A stretch of DNA of 64,000 nucleotides from positions 1-64,000 of the forward strand of contig VXIS01000099.1 in the NCBI GenBank assembly GCA_008704415.1. Direction: 5' to 3'. The notes under the pieces are model-generated. The model was not told the DNA's origin, searched no databases, and saw only the letters and a program-made list of their open reading frames with translations. Of the stretch, positions 44,488 to 56,486 are shown piece by piece (position 1 is the first letter of the stretch; each line of letters begins with the position of its first letter). This DNA is from Sphaerosporella brunnea. Taxonomy: Eukaryota; Ascomycota; Pezizomycetes; Pezizales; Pyronemataceae. Position numbers and translations under genes: made by a program.

Positions 44488-44916
44488 ATGGACACGTTGG
44501 ACACTCGCCCCCACCACAATGGCATCACTGTCGGATTTGCACTGACGAGCGAGAAACTTAAGGGGCTACACGAACTGCGTTTTCGGCTTGCCGATGAGGA
44601 GCAGGTCTTTAATATTCGGAATAACCGCCGACCGAGTGACCGCATTACATTTACTGATTGGGAGGTTGAACGACTCAATTCCCGACCTGAATTATTTCCG
44701 GATTACCTCACACTATTGACCACTTTGGAGGAACTGAATTTCAAGGCGCGGCACTGGACTAGGCTGTGCACGATGAAAGCTATTAGGAATGATTACGCGC
44801 ACCAAACGCTGCCGACATCGCAATGGGAGGAATGTGTGATGCTGTTTGTTGAAGAATTTGGCTTCGAGCAAGAGGACTGCGACGCGTTGTTGTCTTGTGT
44901 TGTTGCAGTGCAATGA
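44488..44916 (+). CDS. Small hypothetical protein
   Basis: A 142-residue single-exon frame from ATG at 44488 to TGA at 44914-44916. It is mostly helical and charged, with FALTSEKLKGLHELRFRLAD and DYLTLLTTLEELNFKARHW. The later segment AIRNDYAHQTLPTSQWEECV has an R-N-x-x-A-H pattern reminiscent of HEPN-like helices, but that is a weak hint. I do not recognise the family. Composition is protein-like and unbroken, and it lies 390 bp from the hAT-type MITE. Confidence 0.5.
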   Translation: MDTLDTRPHHNGITVGFALTSEKLKGLHELRFRLADEEQVFNIRNNRRPSDRITFTDWEVERLNSRPELFPDYLTLLTTLEELNFKARHWTRLCTMKAIRNDYAHQTLPTSQWEECVMLFVEEFGFEQEDCDALLSCVVAVQ

Positions 44917-47358
44917 TTTGGATCATTTGTTTGGTGTTGATAGTTTCTGCCCGGTCATGGTAGGTGATTGAGTTACCTCGTCGGGCGACAAGGACTGGTG
45001 ATGTCTCGTGCCTACTTGGTTTGTGGGATCTGTGAGTTGAAGACTTTAGTACAAGTGTCAGAATTTGTATTCATGCAAGTATACAAGTATTCTTGATTTA
45101 CTAGTTCATTGCGGCCGGGGCGTTCACATTCCACCCAGTACATAAAGATACACGTTTGGAACCAGATTTTTTTTTGAGGTTGAAAGGACGCTGGCGAACG
45201 GCGGGAGACGTTCTGCCATAGGTAATTCTCTTCCATCAGCCACAGCATTTTTTTCCTTAGCGCGCTTTCTTTTCTTTGGCGCGGGCATTTTAAAGTACTC
45301 GGGCATTTTAAGTAGAGTAAATTACGAGCAATCACTCGGTCGATATGTAACTATCTTGTAAGCAGACTTTCGCCGTCGACATCGATATATGCGCATGCGC
45401 GGTTTATGCAGCTTTTCCGGTAAACTTAATTCCAGACCCTTGAAAGCGGGAAGGCAAATCCAGATCTGTGTACATACATCGAGGGCACCCGGCACCGGCT
45501 TGATTTTAAGCCGTTGTCTCGCTACAAAAACACGATGAGGCATCAACCTGCGCGCGGTGGCGGAGAATTATTTTCTTTTTGATCTTGCATATGCAGCAGG
45601 GGCCTGCAGTCGGGAATGATTCATCGTTGGATTCGTTGCGAGGCGGCTATTTCATCCACATACATATGTAGATACGCGCCGCCTCGGAGAATTCAAAAGG
45701 CATCTGCCGGACATGCCGTTGTGTATGAAATGCCCGTTCAATTCGGGGCCGCAGCTTGCATGTACTCTAGCTCCTGCGCCATCTCTGTATGTATGTATGT
45801 GAGTAAATATTTGTATTTTATGAGGGCAAAGGCTCATCGGCGCAGTCATCATAAACACTAATCAACCCGGGCAGATATACATACGGGATAAGTGCGCATC
45901 AATAGATTCCCCTCTTTGGGATTTTGATTGGCCAGTCCTCGCCATGGTGCCATCTGCCCACGCCGAATCTCCTTGACTTACGATATCACTTGCAAGAGTG
46001 AATCATCGTATGTAGGCCCAGGATATAAATCTATTATTCACCGTCAGCAAGGAAATGGAAGATCGCTTAGTTATCGATGTCATGTTCACTAGGACAGCCA
46101 CCCGTTCCTTGGAAGCGAGTGTTCGTTCTGCAAGGCTGTGGCTGGAAGCACATCAACGTTCGGATATATATATTAGGTGTGGTGGGGCGACCGGATAGCA
46201 GTAAACACAAGGAAACAAAACTTCGTACGTTGTTTAGGGCCTGACTCACTCTTCCCACGATTGCTGTTCCGTTTCCTAAGGCTCGGGGGAGGATGTCCTG
46301 TAGCGCACACAACGTTTTTCCGATCCAAGCGCACGTTTCTGCTGTTACATCTCGCGTGGCGAGGGGCATGCAGGCCTACCCGTGCCTGATCCGCCTTACT
46401 GGGACGTTTGGCCAATCCCACGATCCAAACAAAGTTGCGCACTGGCTCCGCCCTCCCTCCATGCGTCCCGTCCCAATCCCCCGGCACCAACCCCCCCCCC
46501 CCCCCAGCTTGACCGCCGGGCGAAAAGAAATTATTGCGCCTCCCTCGGTTATGCGTTCACTGTATATATCAGAAGGATGCCCTTTTCTAGAACCGTCATC
46601 GATCAGGTGCCTTACATTGCATGGCTTGGGGTTTCCAAGTCTGACGTATGGACTGCAGCGGGCTAATGCGTATATATCAAATCCTTAAATGCCGAACTTG
46701 GGTTTCCATCTATGGCCTGTCTGCAAAAAAAAAGAAAAGAAAAAAACCGTTTTGATAAGCTAGGCAGACTCGCGGCTCCTAGTATACGGCGCCGTTTCAT
46801 AATCCCAATCGAGACTCGTTTCCAAGGCTTTTCATTGGGCGAGACAGACAGCTCTAAGAGCCCCGAGTGGAAGCGATTCCACTTCGAATATGCTGACGGA
46901 AAGTTCGTCCGTTTAGACGATGACGATTAGTAGTGCTACTGCGCAATGAAAAGCTGCGGTTTACATCATGCAACTAGCTATCTAGACGTCAATTATCTCG
47001 AGTTCCTCCCTTTGTTCAGCTGGTGAAGGGCTCATGTTCTAGCCTCTGGTTCCGCGGATACTGCTACCTTTTCCCTAGGATTATGTTTAGAGGATTGTAC
47101 TACGATCTGGGGGAGGCGGTGTCTTTCGACAAGAGATGATGCAATATACTGTTCTGGAGTCCCATCTAGATCCCCCTGTGGCTCGCTGGCGGTGGTATAT
47201 ATTGTCCTTGAAGCTCCAGGAAGAACATCAATAACCAAGCTCAAGCCTCTATAGAAAAGGCATCCACTTCACTCTGCGGTCCTCGACACTCGACACATAC
47301 CTTTATTTACTTTAACGTCTTGGGAAGGTTTCAAGTCCACGCAACAGAACAAGCCCTC
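44917..47358. other. Gene-poor stretch
   Basis: No gene I can firmly support. A 17-base C run lies at about 46489-46505. A short frame ending at 46930 (GFSLGETDSSKSPEWKRFHF, acidic tail) looks mildly protein-like but is isolated. A motif CGGGCATTTTAA occurs twice at 45284-45311. Confidence 0.4.
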
Positions 47359-48203
47359 ATGGATCCCCGAGCAGAACAATTTATTGCGAGAGCAAAAGAA
47401 GCACTCACAGCTGTTCACCAGTCACTGAGAAACAACCCAGCACATTGGCGCATCAATACATCAGCTGTAAAAACCTCCATTCAATACGTCGACCAGAGCC
47501 GTATAATGTATGACCCTCGACGAATCGAGGAGCGTGTGGTATGTATTCCCAAAGCCAAAAGAGCTGTTGACTTGACCGCTGATATGTCGAACAGTGGATT
47601 ATCACTGAAGTCCAATTGTTTGCCTCCTTCGACCCTGGTGATGGAGCCATCCGGGACGTAAACGATTGGTGTGAACGGGAATGGAATTCTGCACTCCATG
47701 TTGATCCATGTAACGCTGCCATTCTCACAGGTTTGTTTGTTTGTTCTTCCAGTCTCTCAAGGTTTCCTGCTAACAGAGAACAAAGGCCTCGGGAACTTGT
47801 GGCTGTCCAAAGCCCAAAATGTGCTGGCACGGATACACCGCCAAGAGAGAGCGACGGGCCACATCGATGACCTCGCGGCTGACCGTCGTGCGGGCACCGC
47901 CGACTATCACGAAGCCCGTACCATTCTGCAGCCTGCCATTGACTTCTTCGCCAGGGCGGTGGAAATAGCTCAGAGTCAAGGACGGCTGACGGGTGAGCTT
48001 TTGGTGAAGGTAGAGAGTTGCTCGACGACCAATGAGATTAGTCCTAGCTAGCTGACATCGTCATGCAGCGTGCAGAAGCGTCGATGAGTTTTGGCAATGT
48101 TTCCACTGCAAGGGTAGCTCGTAATCACTTTAGGGATGCCTTAGAAGCCCTGAAAGATGCCGTTTCGATGGGCTATCAGTTGCCTAGACATTTGCAACAG
48201 TGA
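47359..48203 (+). CDS. Helical repeat-like protein of unknown function
   Basis: Four exons join in frame. The first runs MDPRAEQFIARAKEALTAVH to about 47538. The second covers WIITEVQLFASFDPGDGA, then WCEREWNSALHVDPCNAAIL. The third is LGNLWLSKAQNVLARIHRQE to about 47989. The last is RAEASMSFGNVSTARVARNH, then ALEALKDAVSMGYQLPRHLQ before TGA at 48201-48203. The paired amphipathic helices (ARTILQPAIDFFARAVEIAQ, then LLVK/AEASMSFGN) resemble tetratricopeptide-like units. Homologous uncharacterised proteins seem familiar from filamentous fungi, but I know of no assigned function. It stands alone in a gene-poor stretch. Confidence 0.65.
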
Positions 48204-48569
48204 GAACTGGTTCCACTCCAAACTTGGTGTTTGTGGCTGACAAACACAATAGATGGCTTAGAGAAAACCAACGTTACTAGCGGTACTAGTGTCATGTTGC
48301 TTTTATGCGGTTTATGCGGTTCTAAATTAGATGTGAATTAGATCTTTTTTTTTTTTCTTTTTTGTATTTTAGTACGCTCTCTGCAAATAGATTACCTAAG
48401 TAGTTGAGAAAGCGATAGACATAAATGTCTAGTTAGTAATGACATACCTTTCTCTCCTCAATCTGCGCAGATCTAGAAAATGATGCTGTTACCGTCTCAG
48501 CAAGAATAACAGCAGCGATTTTTCCCTGGCTCGAGATGTCAGTGTCAACTGATCTTCTCACGGGTGCTA

Positions 48570-48686
48570 CCGTATCATCCTGGTAATAAGGCAATGTGGC
48601 TAAGTGACTTTGCCAGGAGGCTGAATGACTTCCCCACAGAGCGCAGTTACTTTGCCACATTGCCTTATTACCGAGATCTAGGCAAC
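48570..48686. mobile_element. Short TA-type MITE, degenerate right end
   Basis: A perfect 19-bp inverted pair, GGTAATAAGGCAATGTGGC (48582-48600) and its complement (48654-48672), extends with mismatches further inward. To the left the sequence continues outward as TA then CCGTATCATCCT. This matches the terminus of the larger element at 59358-59946 (CCGTATTATCCC...AAGGCAATTTCGCC). The right outer end no longer matches over its last 12-14 bases. It looks like a small or internally deleted member of the same family. Confidence 0.65.
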
Positions 48687-51600
48687 TAACTAAGTGTCAG
48701 ATCTCCTCCTGGCGAACCTCATGTGACCAGGGGCTGCTCTAGACTCTAGTCCGCGCTTAACGAGGTGTGTCAGCTGATCAGGCGTCTAATGATTAGCAAG
48801 TATCGTACTCTACATATCGTCCAGGCTACACCACGTAAGTCGAGTTGGTATGCCTGTCCATCGGCCTTGCGGTGTTTGCACTGTGTTCAAGGTACTGAAG
48901 CCGGCCGCTGGAGTTACCGAAACTCACTGGCATATATAAAAGCTTGTCTTGTCGATAACCTGCAACTGCCGTCTTCTCCATGAAGCATAAGCTCCGATGG
49001 CAACCGCAAAGCATAGTATACCGGGTTTCATGAGCGTTGACTCGCAGAGTGTAACGCTGTGGAACGTCAGGTAGTTATTTCTGGGTGAATCGACACGCGA
49101 GCGTATAGTAAGACAGATCACTATTCGAAAATACATCAAGGCTGCGTCCACATACGATCAATAAGAGAGTCATACCTGGTTCAAACTACTGAGAGGTACA
49201 ATTGAAAAAATCAAGCTCATTGGTTTGAATTGAAGACGTCACAGAGTTGAAACAAGTCGACATCTCCTTGATGTTCGTCAGCGACACCGCCAGTGATATA
49301 AAAACGCTTACTGCGCCTCGCTTGTAGCTTTTGTACATATCTCTTCGGCTTTACCACGTGAAGGTTCGCATAGGCATGTATATATAGTACTAGTAGATCG
49401 ATATCCCCTTGCTTGCATTGCATAGGAGGGTGCAGCTGCATGGGAATTTCACACTGTTGGTGATGCAGCCACATATTCAGTCCTGACTGTGAGGTATTCA
49501 ATATGCGAAAGGTAGGGTTGTAAAGGCAAGATGGCGATCGTCTATTTTGCCTTCTATTTCAATGGAAATAGGAGCATAAACTGCTTTCGAAGCTCAATGG
49601 AACCACCATGATAGGGTTACGAACTGACCCCATTCTAAAACGGCGGGGGAAGACGTAGGAATGCAAGTTGTCTCCCTCAACTCCAAGACATGATCATAGA
49701 GACGGATAACAAGTATCCACCCTTGCCCAACTACTAAGCCCATGCCTGCTTGAGCTTTACAATGTCAAGATGAATCCAAATACAGCAAGCTCCTAAGTTG
49801 TCTTCAACCATGTCAAGTTCCCCCTTTCCCAGCTCTTGCCAATCCTTCATGACACGAGACACTCTTTGATGAAACTTCTCAAACCCGTTTTTGTTACTTT
49901 TTCCCCAACCCATAACGTTAAAGCCGATCCTCTTGCCCGACAGTCGATTTCATGGAAAAATTTCAGCTAATCAGAGCATTAGAAACCGATGGCTAAAGCG
50001 GGCAGTAACCGGAGGAATCATTCCGATCCAATCCGTGTTTTTCCATGAAAACGGCCAAGGGAACAGGTATAGTGTGTTTACATGCTAGCTTCACTATACA
50101 TCACTCTGTACAGCTCAGTTCAAAAGCGAGCATCGTAGGGCTAGCATGGACAAATGGCGAGGATATATACGATCAAAATCACAGGATTATTGTGGTTTAA
50201 ACGCGCTCAGGCTCTGATTGCTAAGCCGCCCTGGCGCAAGCCGCCGAAGCGGTTCCCTCTGCCAATTTTTGCTCAGATGACAGGGTCGCGGCCACTCTGC
50301 TTTGACAGCGTCATTCTGTGCCCTGCAATCGGCTTGCGGTTACGCTGCTCCTTCAGGGCTCCCCAGATCTATCCAAATAAGTTTCGCCATGCTCTCACCA
50401 GCATCTGTGGTTGCGGCAGCAAGCAGTACTAGTGGGAGCGGTCACTGAAAGTCACTCACCCCTACTACCCCTAGCCCACGGAGGTCCAGGTTTAAAGCGA
50501 CGCGCATTATACCGGACGGTGGATCGTTGGGATAAGAGAAAAAATCCGATCTAGCTAACTGCCATCACAAGAAAGTAAGTACTTACTTAGATGTATAATA
50601 CAGCTCCAGGCTTCCGAAATCTTCCCGCATACTCTTCCCTTAATTTGCACTCTTTTGTGGGTCCTATTTTGCTGTCTCAAGCGGCCTCGCGCTGTTGCTT
50701 ATTGTTTTTTTGGGAGGGCGCTCACTATATATCACTCGCCACCCAATCTCGGTGTAGATCAGATCTTCTCTTATCTGTCTGTCCCGATCCGCCCCGTTCC
50801 GTACTTTAATGTCCACTTCCTTGAGCCAGAGGACTGTTCTTGGTTTGTTTCTCCCCCTTTCTACAATCTCCAGTACGTTGAGCCTGCTTGATGAACGAGT
50901 TTGACTTAGATAATTCTAGGCGTGCGTTTGTAAGAAAAGGAGCAATATTGCTCCCCGTGCATGGCTCATATAGGTGAATATTCAGATTACCTCCTCCGGA
51001 ACCGAAAGGTGTACATTACGCCCCAAGTTTGGTTCATTCGGTTTTCCATACATCCCCAGGATTCTGACTATCCGTGGCTAAGTGTGTGCCACGCCTGCAC
51101 CTCCTCCCACGCTCCGCCTGTCTTGATCTGTCCCTGCCAGGCGGACCCTCCCACCTATTTGAGTACAAGTTTGTACCTACAAAAGCAGAGTTATCGGTCT
51201 CATGTCAATCACTTATCTTGAAGGTGGTTCACTTTGATTCATGTAGTGGGGGACCCGTTATGGACTTTAATGCGGAAACAAATAAAGGTTACAGTGTCGA
51301 ATTGTCCAGGAGAAGCTACGTGAAGCTTCTGCTTGGGCACAGCAGCCCGTTCCGTTGACAAGGTATGTATAGATGTAGCAGCCACCGACCCAGGGCTTCC
51401 AATAGCCCTATCCAACGCCGGGGTGGGCTATGGCTGCGACCGGCAATTGAGAAAGTCAGGCAGGCAGTTGGGCGCCGCCCTTCAAAAGCCTGGGAGGCCG
51501 AACAATGCCAGGAAACCAAAATAATACAGCAGTAAAATTTTGAACTTTTGCGGCTTTTGTCGCCGTTGTTCACCTCTACCCTCGCATGCCATGCACCTTG

Positions 51601-52859
51601 CGTCATCGAGCTCAATAGAAAACCCACAATTTCCAGTTGATGCGACCTCACGTTCTGTCCACCGTTAAGATACTCTGCTTCACATTGCGCCGCCGTTCAT
51701 TGATGGGGAGCTTGGTCCATGCTGTGGGGTTCCATTCAAGGCTTCGCAAGTGTGATAGGTCCATCCCGGGCGAATTGAATGGCATCACCTCTAGACTGGC
51801 TCCTCAACCACCTCCATCAGGTTAAAGTTCGGGTGTGTTTTTCCCCTTGCTCCGCCGGGCATGCTTGGGACGCGTTTGACCAGCCCAGCCCGCCAAACCA
51901 AAAGCCTGAAGGCTATAAGCCTTCCCAGCCCGCCCCAAAGGGTTGGCTACTGAAAGCTCTGTACCGACCCGTTATTGCGTAGCTATAAAGAACAGCAGGC
52001 CGACGATACTTTCCAAGATTGCAAACATCGACGAACCGGCCGAACCAATAAATATCCAATCTTGGGCGGAAACGGTGGTAGAGAAATGGTCGTGGCGACC
52101 TCCTCGCTGGAGATGGGTGGTGCCCGAGACTCCAGGCCATTAGCATAGATATCGGCTGTGCTTTTGCATTTTCGAGAATTGGGGCATTTTTTTTTGTTCT
52201 GGCTCGTGTTTCTGCCCTCTGGTAGTAAATACGTTCGCAGACTCCTTATCTAGTGATGCTCATGAGTCGAGCACGAGCTCGAGTTCGAGTAGGCGGTTCG
52301 AGTGATTTTTGTTTTGATTTTTTCGACATCCCTCTTGTGGGACCAAAAAAAAAAAAAAAAAAAAAAAGACGCGCGGCCCCGGCAGATAATATCACTTCCG
52401 CTTACATGGGCTTATGTAAACTGCTCCTATGGGGGATATGGGGACGGCCGGAAGCTTAGAACCCCGAATACTAATTACCTACGTGGCTTGGGGAGTTGCA
52501 GGCAGCTGCATGTCACACGGCCTTTCGGGCTATTACACGTGGGCAGGACAACAAGCGCGTTCTTTCAGCTGAAGCGGTCATGGCAGTCGAAAAAATCGTC
52601 AGCATCGAAAAATGTACATCTCAGGAGATGTTTGTTGTTCTTACAGGAAGGAGCGCTGCTCCATGCAGCCAATGGCCGGAAATATATCCCGCGTCATCAT
52701 AGGGTAGGGTTAGAACAATGCACAGGGCCAGAACAATGCACAGGGTAGGGTCGAGAACAATGCACGGCCTTCAAGGTCGGGTGGGGCTTAGCGGTCACCG
52801 TGATTCCTAAACAGTCTGCTTAGGTAGCTCTGGAGATGCCCAGCCGTGGTGTACGATGG
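48687..52859. other. 4.2-kb gene-poor stretch
   Basis: No supported gene. It holds a 13-bp perfect inverted pair at 49948-49960 / 50038-50050, a 16-bp palindrome (GGAGCAATATTGCTCC) near 50939, an A run of about 22 at 52345-52367 and the tandem repeat listed separately. Open frames here are short and featureless. Confidence 0.45.
52701..52767. repeat. Triplicated 16-bp motif next to GGGTAGGG/GGGTTAG units
   Basis: Three copies of AGAACAATGCACAGGG-like sequence (the last ends CACGG) are interleaved with TAGGGTAGGG. The spacing is about 18-22 bp. It lies about 160 bp upstream of the esterase start. Confidence 0.8.
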
Positions 52860-52868
52860 TATATAAAG
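52860..52868 (+). promoter_or_regulatory. TATA box of the esterase gene
   Basis: TATATAAAG lies 61 bp before the ATG of the carboxylesterase. A consensus TATA element is consistent with a regulated, secreted-enzyme gene. Confidence 0.6.
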
Positions 52869-52928
52869 TTGGTTGGTGCCCGCCAGAGAAAAGGCTTCTG
52901 CATCGCCAAAGCTTCTCCGCCTCGAAAG

Positions 52929-54754
52929 ATGCATCTTCTCAGCGGATTATTGCCAGCCCTCGTGCTCCTGGGGACAGCCTCTGCAGCGCCCCGGTCCCAC
53001 AGTCGGAACCGCGAGTTACCCATTGTCGACCTGGGATATGTCAGGCAGCAAGCTACCGAGTTCAACGAGACTGCGCAGGTTTATATCTATAGAAACGTTC
53101 GATTTGCGGCGCCGCCGCTGGGAGATTTAAGGCTTCGGAAGCCGCAAGCACCTCTGAAAGAGAACGGAATACAAAACGGAGCTCTTGGACGGGACACGGC
53201 CTGTGCTCAACTCAATTCCACCGGGGCCTTGATTGGTAGTGAAGATTGCCTGGTGAGCTTTCAACGTACTCGATATGCTTTGCTTTTTGCTTTGCTTTGC
53301 TGGCGGATTATTTTTAGACCTTTTGCTCACGTCATTGCTCGGATAGTTCCTAGATGTCTACGTGCCGAAGGCAATCTGTGGACAGGGGAAGCAGGTCCCA
53401 GTCCTTGCATGGTGAGCATGATTACTATCTACTTTTCTCGGTATAAAACGGATACTAAGCGCGGTCCAGGTGGTACGGTGGTGGATATACCAACGGCGCC
53501 AAGGATAGCGACGGCTCCCCATGGGGAATATTTGATCAAGCCAGTGAGCCTTTCATCTTCGTTTCCTCAAACTACAGGCTTGGTACACTCGGGTTCATTG
53601 CTCCTCCCGACGAGGATGTCGACAAGAACATTGGGCTGCATGATACGCGGATGGCCATGGACTGGATCGGAAAGTACATCAGTAAATTCGGTGGAGATAC
53701 CGAGAAGATCACGGTTATGGGGATTAGCGCTGGTGCCGGAGTTATTCTCCATCAAATTGTATCTTACGGGGGAAATGGAACGAAGTTGCCGTTCCAACAG
53801 GTAGGAACCACTCGCTTTCAGGTGTGGATTTCGACTTACTTTTCACAGGCAATCCTTCAGTCCCCCGGATGGAGCCCTGAGGCAAACGAGGGAGGCCGTA
53901 TCCCACTTTGGAATGCTTTCAAGAACAACACGGGCTGTGGAGATGCCACTTGCATCCGCAAGCTTTCGACCGCTAAGGTGCAGCTTGCAAACGTGCAGAC
54001 GGTCGCGCAATGGCAGTCTGGCGCACTCGGATCGACCTCCGGTTTATTCCCCATCGTTGATGGAGATTTCATCCCGGATTTCCCCGTGAAGCTTCTTGCC
54101 GATGAAAAATTCCACAAAGAAGTGAAGAGCATCATCTCATCCAGCACTCGATATGAGGTGAGCCACTTAGCCTTTTAGCTCGGCCGGGCAGAAGAGCAAT
54201 ACTGACAGCTGCAGGGTGGCTACTATGTTCCTACCACCGTCACAGATGCTCAATTCCCCCTTCTCATTGCGAGTCAGTTCACGACCAACCAGACCATCAT
54301 CCAGAGACTCTTAGCCGAGTATCCCAGCGACGGAACCCCAGAGAGTGGCTACAAGCGTGCGGTGGCAGCCGTAGGGGATCTCGCCTTCAACTGCAACGGA
54401 TACTGGGTCGCTCGCGCATTCTCGGAGGAGAAAGACACCGGCCATTCCGCGCGGCGGTACATGTTTAACCTTGGTTCCGCGATCCACAGTTCAGACCTGA
54501 CATACACGTTTGATGATGGTGGAAAGTACCAGGCGCCCAACGAGACTCTGGCTGAAAAGCACCAGAGGTTGATTGCGGACTTTGTGTCGGAGGGTGAGGC
54601 CTCGTTGAGCAAGTGGCCCGAGTGGTCGGAGGAGTCGGCGAAGGCTTTGTGGCTCAACGCCACCGGCCTTGCGGTGGGTGATGACTTTTACCACTGGGCA
54701 GTTAATGTGGATCGGTGTGAGTTCATTAAGGACGAAATCCTAGGAAAGGGTTAA
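52929..54754 (+). CDS. Secreted type-B carboxylesterase/lipase-family enzyme
   Basis: Alpha/beta-hydrolase that cleaves carboxylic esters outside the cell. The ATG at 52929 gives a signal peptide (MHLLSGLLPALVLLGTASA). Introns are about 53250-53367, 53403-53470, 53802-53849 and 54158-54214. Joined exons read VYIYRNVRFAAPPLG, EDCLFLDVYVPKAI, an oxyanion-hole region WWYGGGYTNGAKDSDG and FVSSNYRLGTLGFIAP. The nucleophile motif is GISAGAG (Ser in the usual place, Ile instead of the usual Glu). It continues with QSPGWSP, TRYEGGYYVPT (acid) and AIHSSDLTYTF (His). All three catalytic residues are present. Several N-glycosylation sites (NET, NNT, NQT, NAT) fit secretion. About 560 residues is normal. 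Substrate is not predictable. Confidence 0.88.
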
Positions 54755-54911
54755 ATGGTGCACGTGTCTGTCCTTGGCGGAGTTTTGGACCGACAGCTTT
54801 TTGGTTGTTTTTTTTTTTGTTTTTTTGTTTTAATCATACTGTATTCGGCCGCATGCGGCCATGACATACGTGAGAGTGGATGCAAAGCTACCCACCCCTA
54901 GGTTCGGAGTC

Positions 54912-55292
54912 CTACTGTGGGGCCTGCCCCTCCAAAGGAAAATAGATCAAGGAAAATCGCACCAGATGTGAATGCGCACTCGGGAGATGATCCGTCACCA
55001 AACATAAGGAAAAAGGCAGAAAGAGATCAGAAACAATATTAGGCCTTAGCCGGCTGTCTAGGAAAGCCATCACCGCCTCCGTGCAGCGTTCATCAGACAA
55101 CAGGACCTTGATGGATGTATTCATCCTCCGTCTCTTTTGGCCAGCCTCCACTGCCTTCCACAATACGGCCTGCTCTCTGCGCCAACGAGCGCAGAACTTG
55201 AACAGGTGTTCACTTGCCTGTACTGGGCTGCCCGAGCAGTACCAGCACTTTTCATTGCCGCGTCTTCCAGTCTTCCGAAGGTAAGGGGCCAT
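54912..55292 (-). mobile_element. 3' remnant of a LINE-type retrotransposon
   Basis: The frame APYLRKTGRRGNEKCWYCSG, then QASEHLFKFCARWRREQAVL and LWKAV, matches the C-terminal zinc-knuckle region of Tad1/I-type non-LTR reverse transcriptases (Cys-x2-Cys-x8-His-x4-Cys, followed by a basic helix). Nothing of the reverse transcriptase or endonuclease lies upstream on this strand. The copy is therefore 5'-truncated, as is common for LINE insertions. It sits about 160 bp after the esterase stop on the opposite strand. Confidence 0.7.
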
Positions 55293-56486
55293 GGGCGCCT
55301 TGTTGAGTTTGAGCTTTTTGGTTGTTCTGTTGTTCCGTTGTTCTGGAAGTGTGATGTATGTAGCTGAGCGCGGTTAATGTCTAGCCTACTAGTTATTCAC
55401 CTTGAGCGCCACTCGCTTATTAGGTGGTAGTGGTGCTGTACAGCCTTCACAATGCTAGTATGTCTAGGCAATGGAAGCCGGCATTAACAATGGTTTGTGT
55501 CCATCTGGCACCACCATCTGTAGTGGGAGCAGGCAGGGGCACGAATCTGGCTTTCCTTGGTGTCGAGACGGGCCTGCTACCACCGTCTCTGTTACGTCCG
55601 TAAGCGTCACCGAAAATCACTTGACTGTAGTCACTGCTTCTTGAAAAAAAAGTACAAGTAGGCCCTAGCACTGTTGTTTCCGTCGAGTGCAGCTACCGTA
55701 TTATCTCCGTGATCGAGAGGAACCTTAAACAAAGCGCAGTGGAGACAGCGCGCGGCGGGCGATCTTCTCTTCACCAGCTGTCTCCTCCTTGTCTTCAGCG
55801 GCTTGCCTTTGACTTCCCATCTCGCTCACCTCGTTCCACCACCCCGCGCTGTTTAAAGTTCTACTTTTTGCGGTCTCGATCACCAGCAGCCGCTCCAGAG
55901 CGCCCTCCACCCTGTGGCCCATTGCTACTATATACAGCATACTTCGGCCGCAGAGTCCTTGCCTTACGACTGAGATAACGCGCTATTGTTTCCGACCTCC
56001 TCTGGCAGAACGTTAGCTGTCCTGCCCTGGCATATTACTTGCCCCGAGACCAATTTAAAGCTTAATCTTCCCCTCAGGCCTGGAGTCGGGACTATAGAGC
56101 GTTCTGCGTCATCTGATGTCACCCAGCATGATGTTATTGATATATCACCATAGGTACTCAAGTACGAGTAATTAGTTGAATCGATTCCATACGGCGAGAT
56201 GAAAATCATCGTTGTTACTCCGAGCCCACTCCTATGCAGAAATATTCATAACACGTACGCATGAGAAAAATAAGAACGACACAAGGGACTTAACGCCGGC
56301 AATACAAATAGCAACGGGACATAAAGCGTTAGGCCTCACTACTTTGGTTTATGAAAGACAAGGGTATAGAAAACTCCAACTACGCAAGCTGAAAACGCTG
56401 AACCATGCTCCAAAAGCAACAAAAACATTGCCCAACAGAAAATGCGCTATGCAAGACAGAAGTTAGAAGTAATGATTAAAGCAGGT
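55293..56486. other. Intergenic stretch
   Basis: No supported gene. A TACCGTATTATC sequence at 55694-55705 resembles one end of the TA-type MITE family, without a visible partner. The BUB2 3' untranslated region is expected near 56200-56486. Confidence 0.4.
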
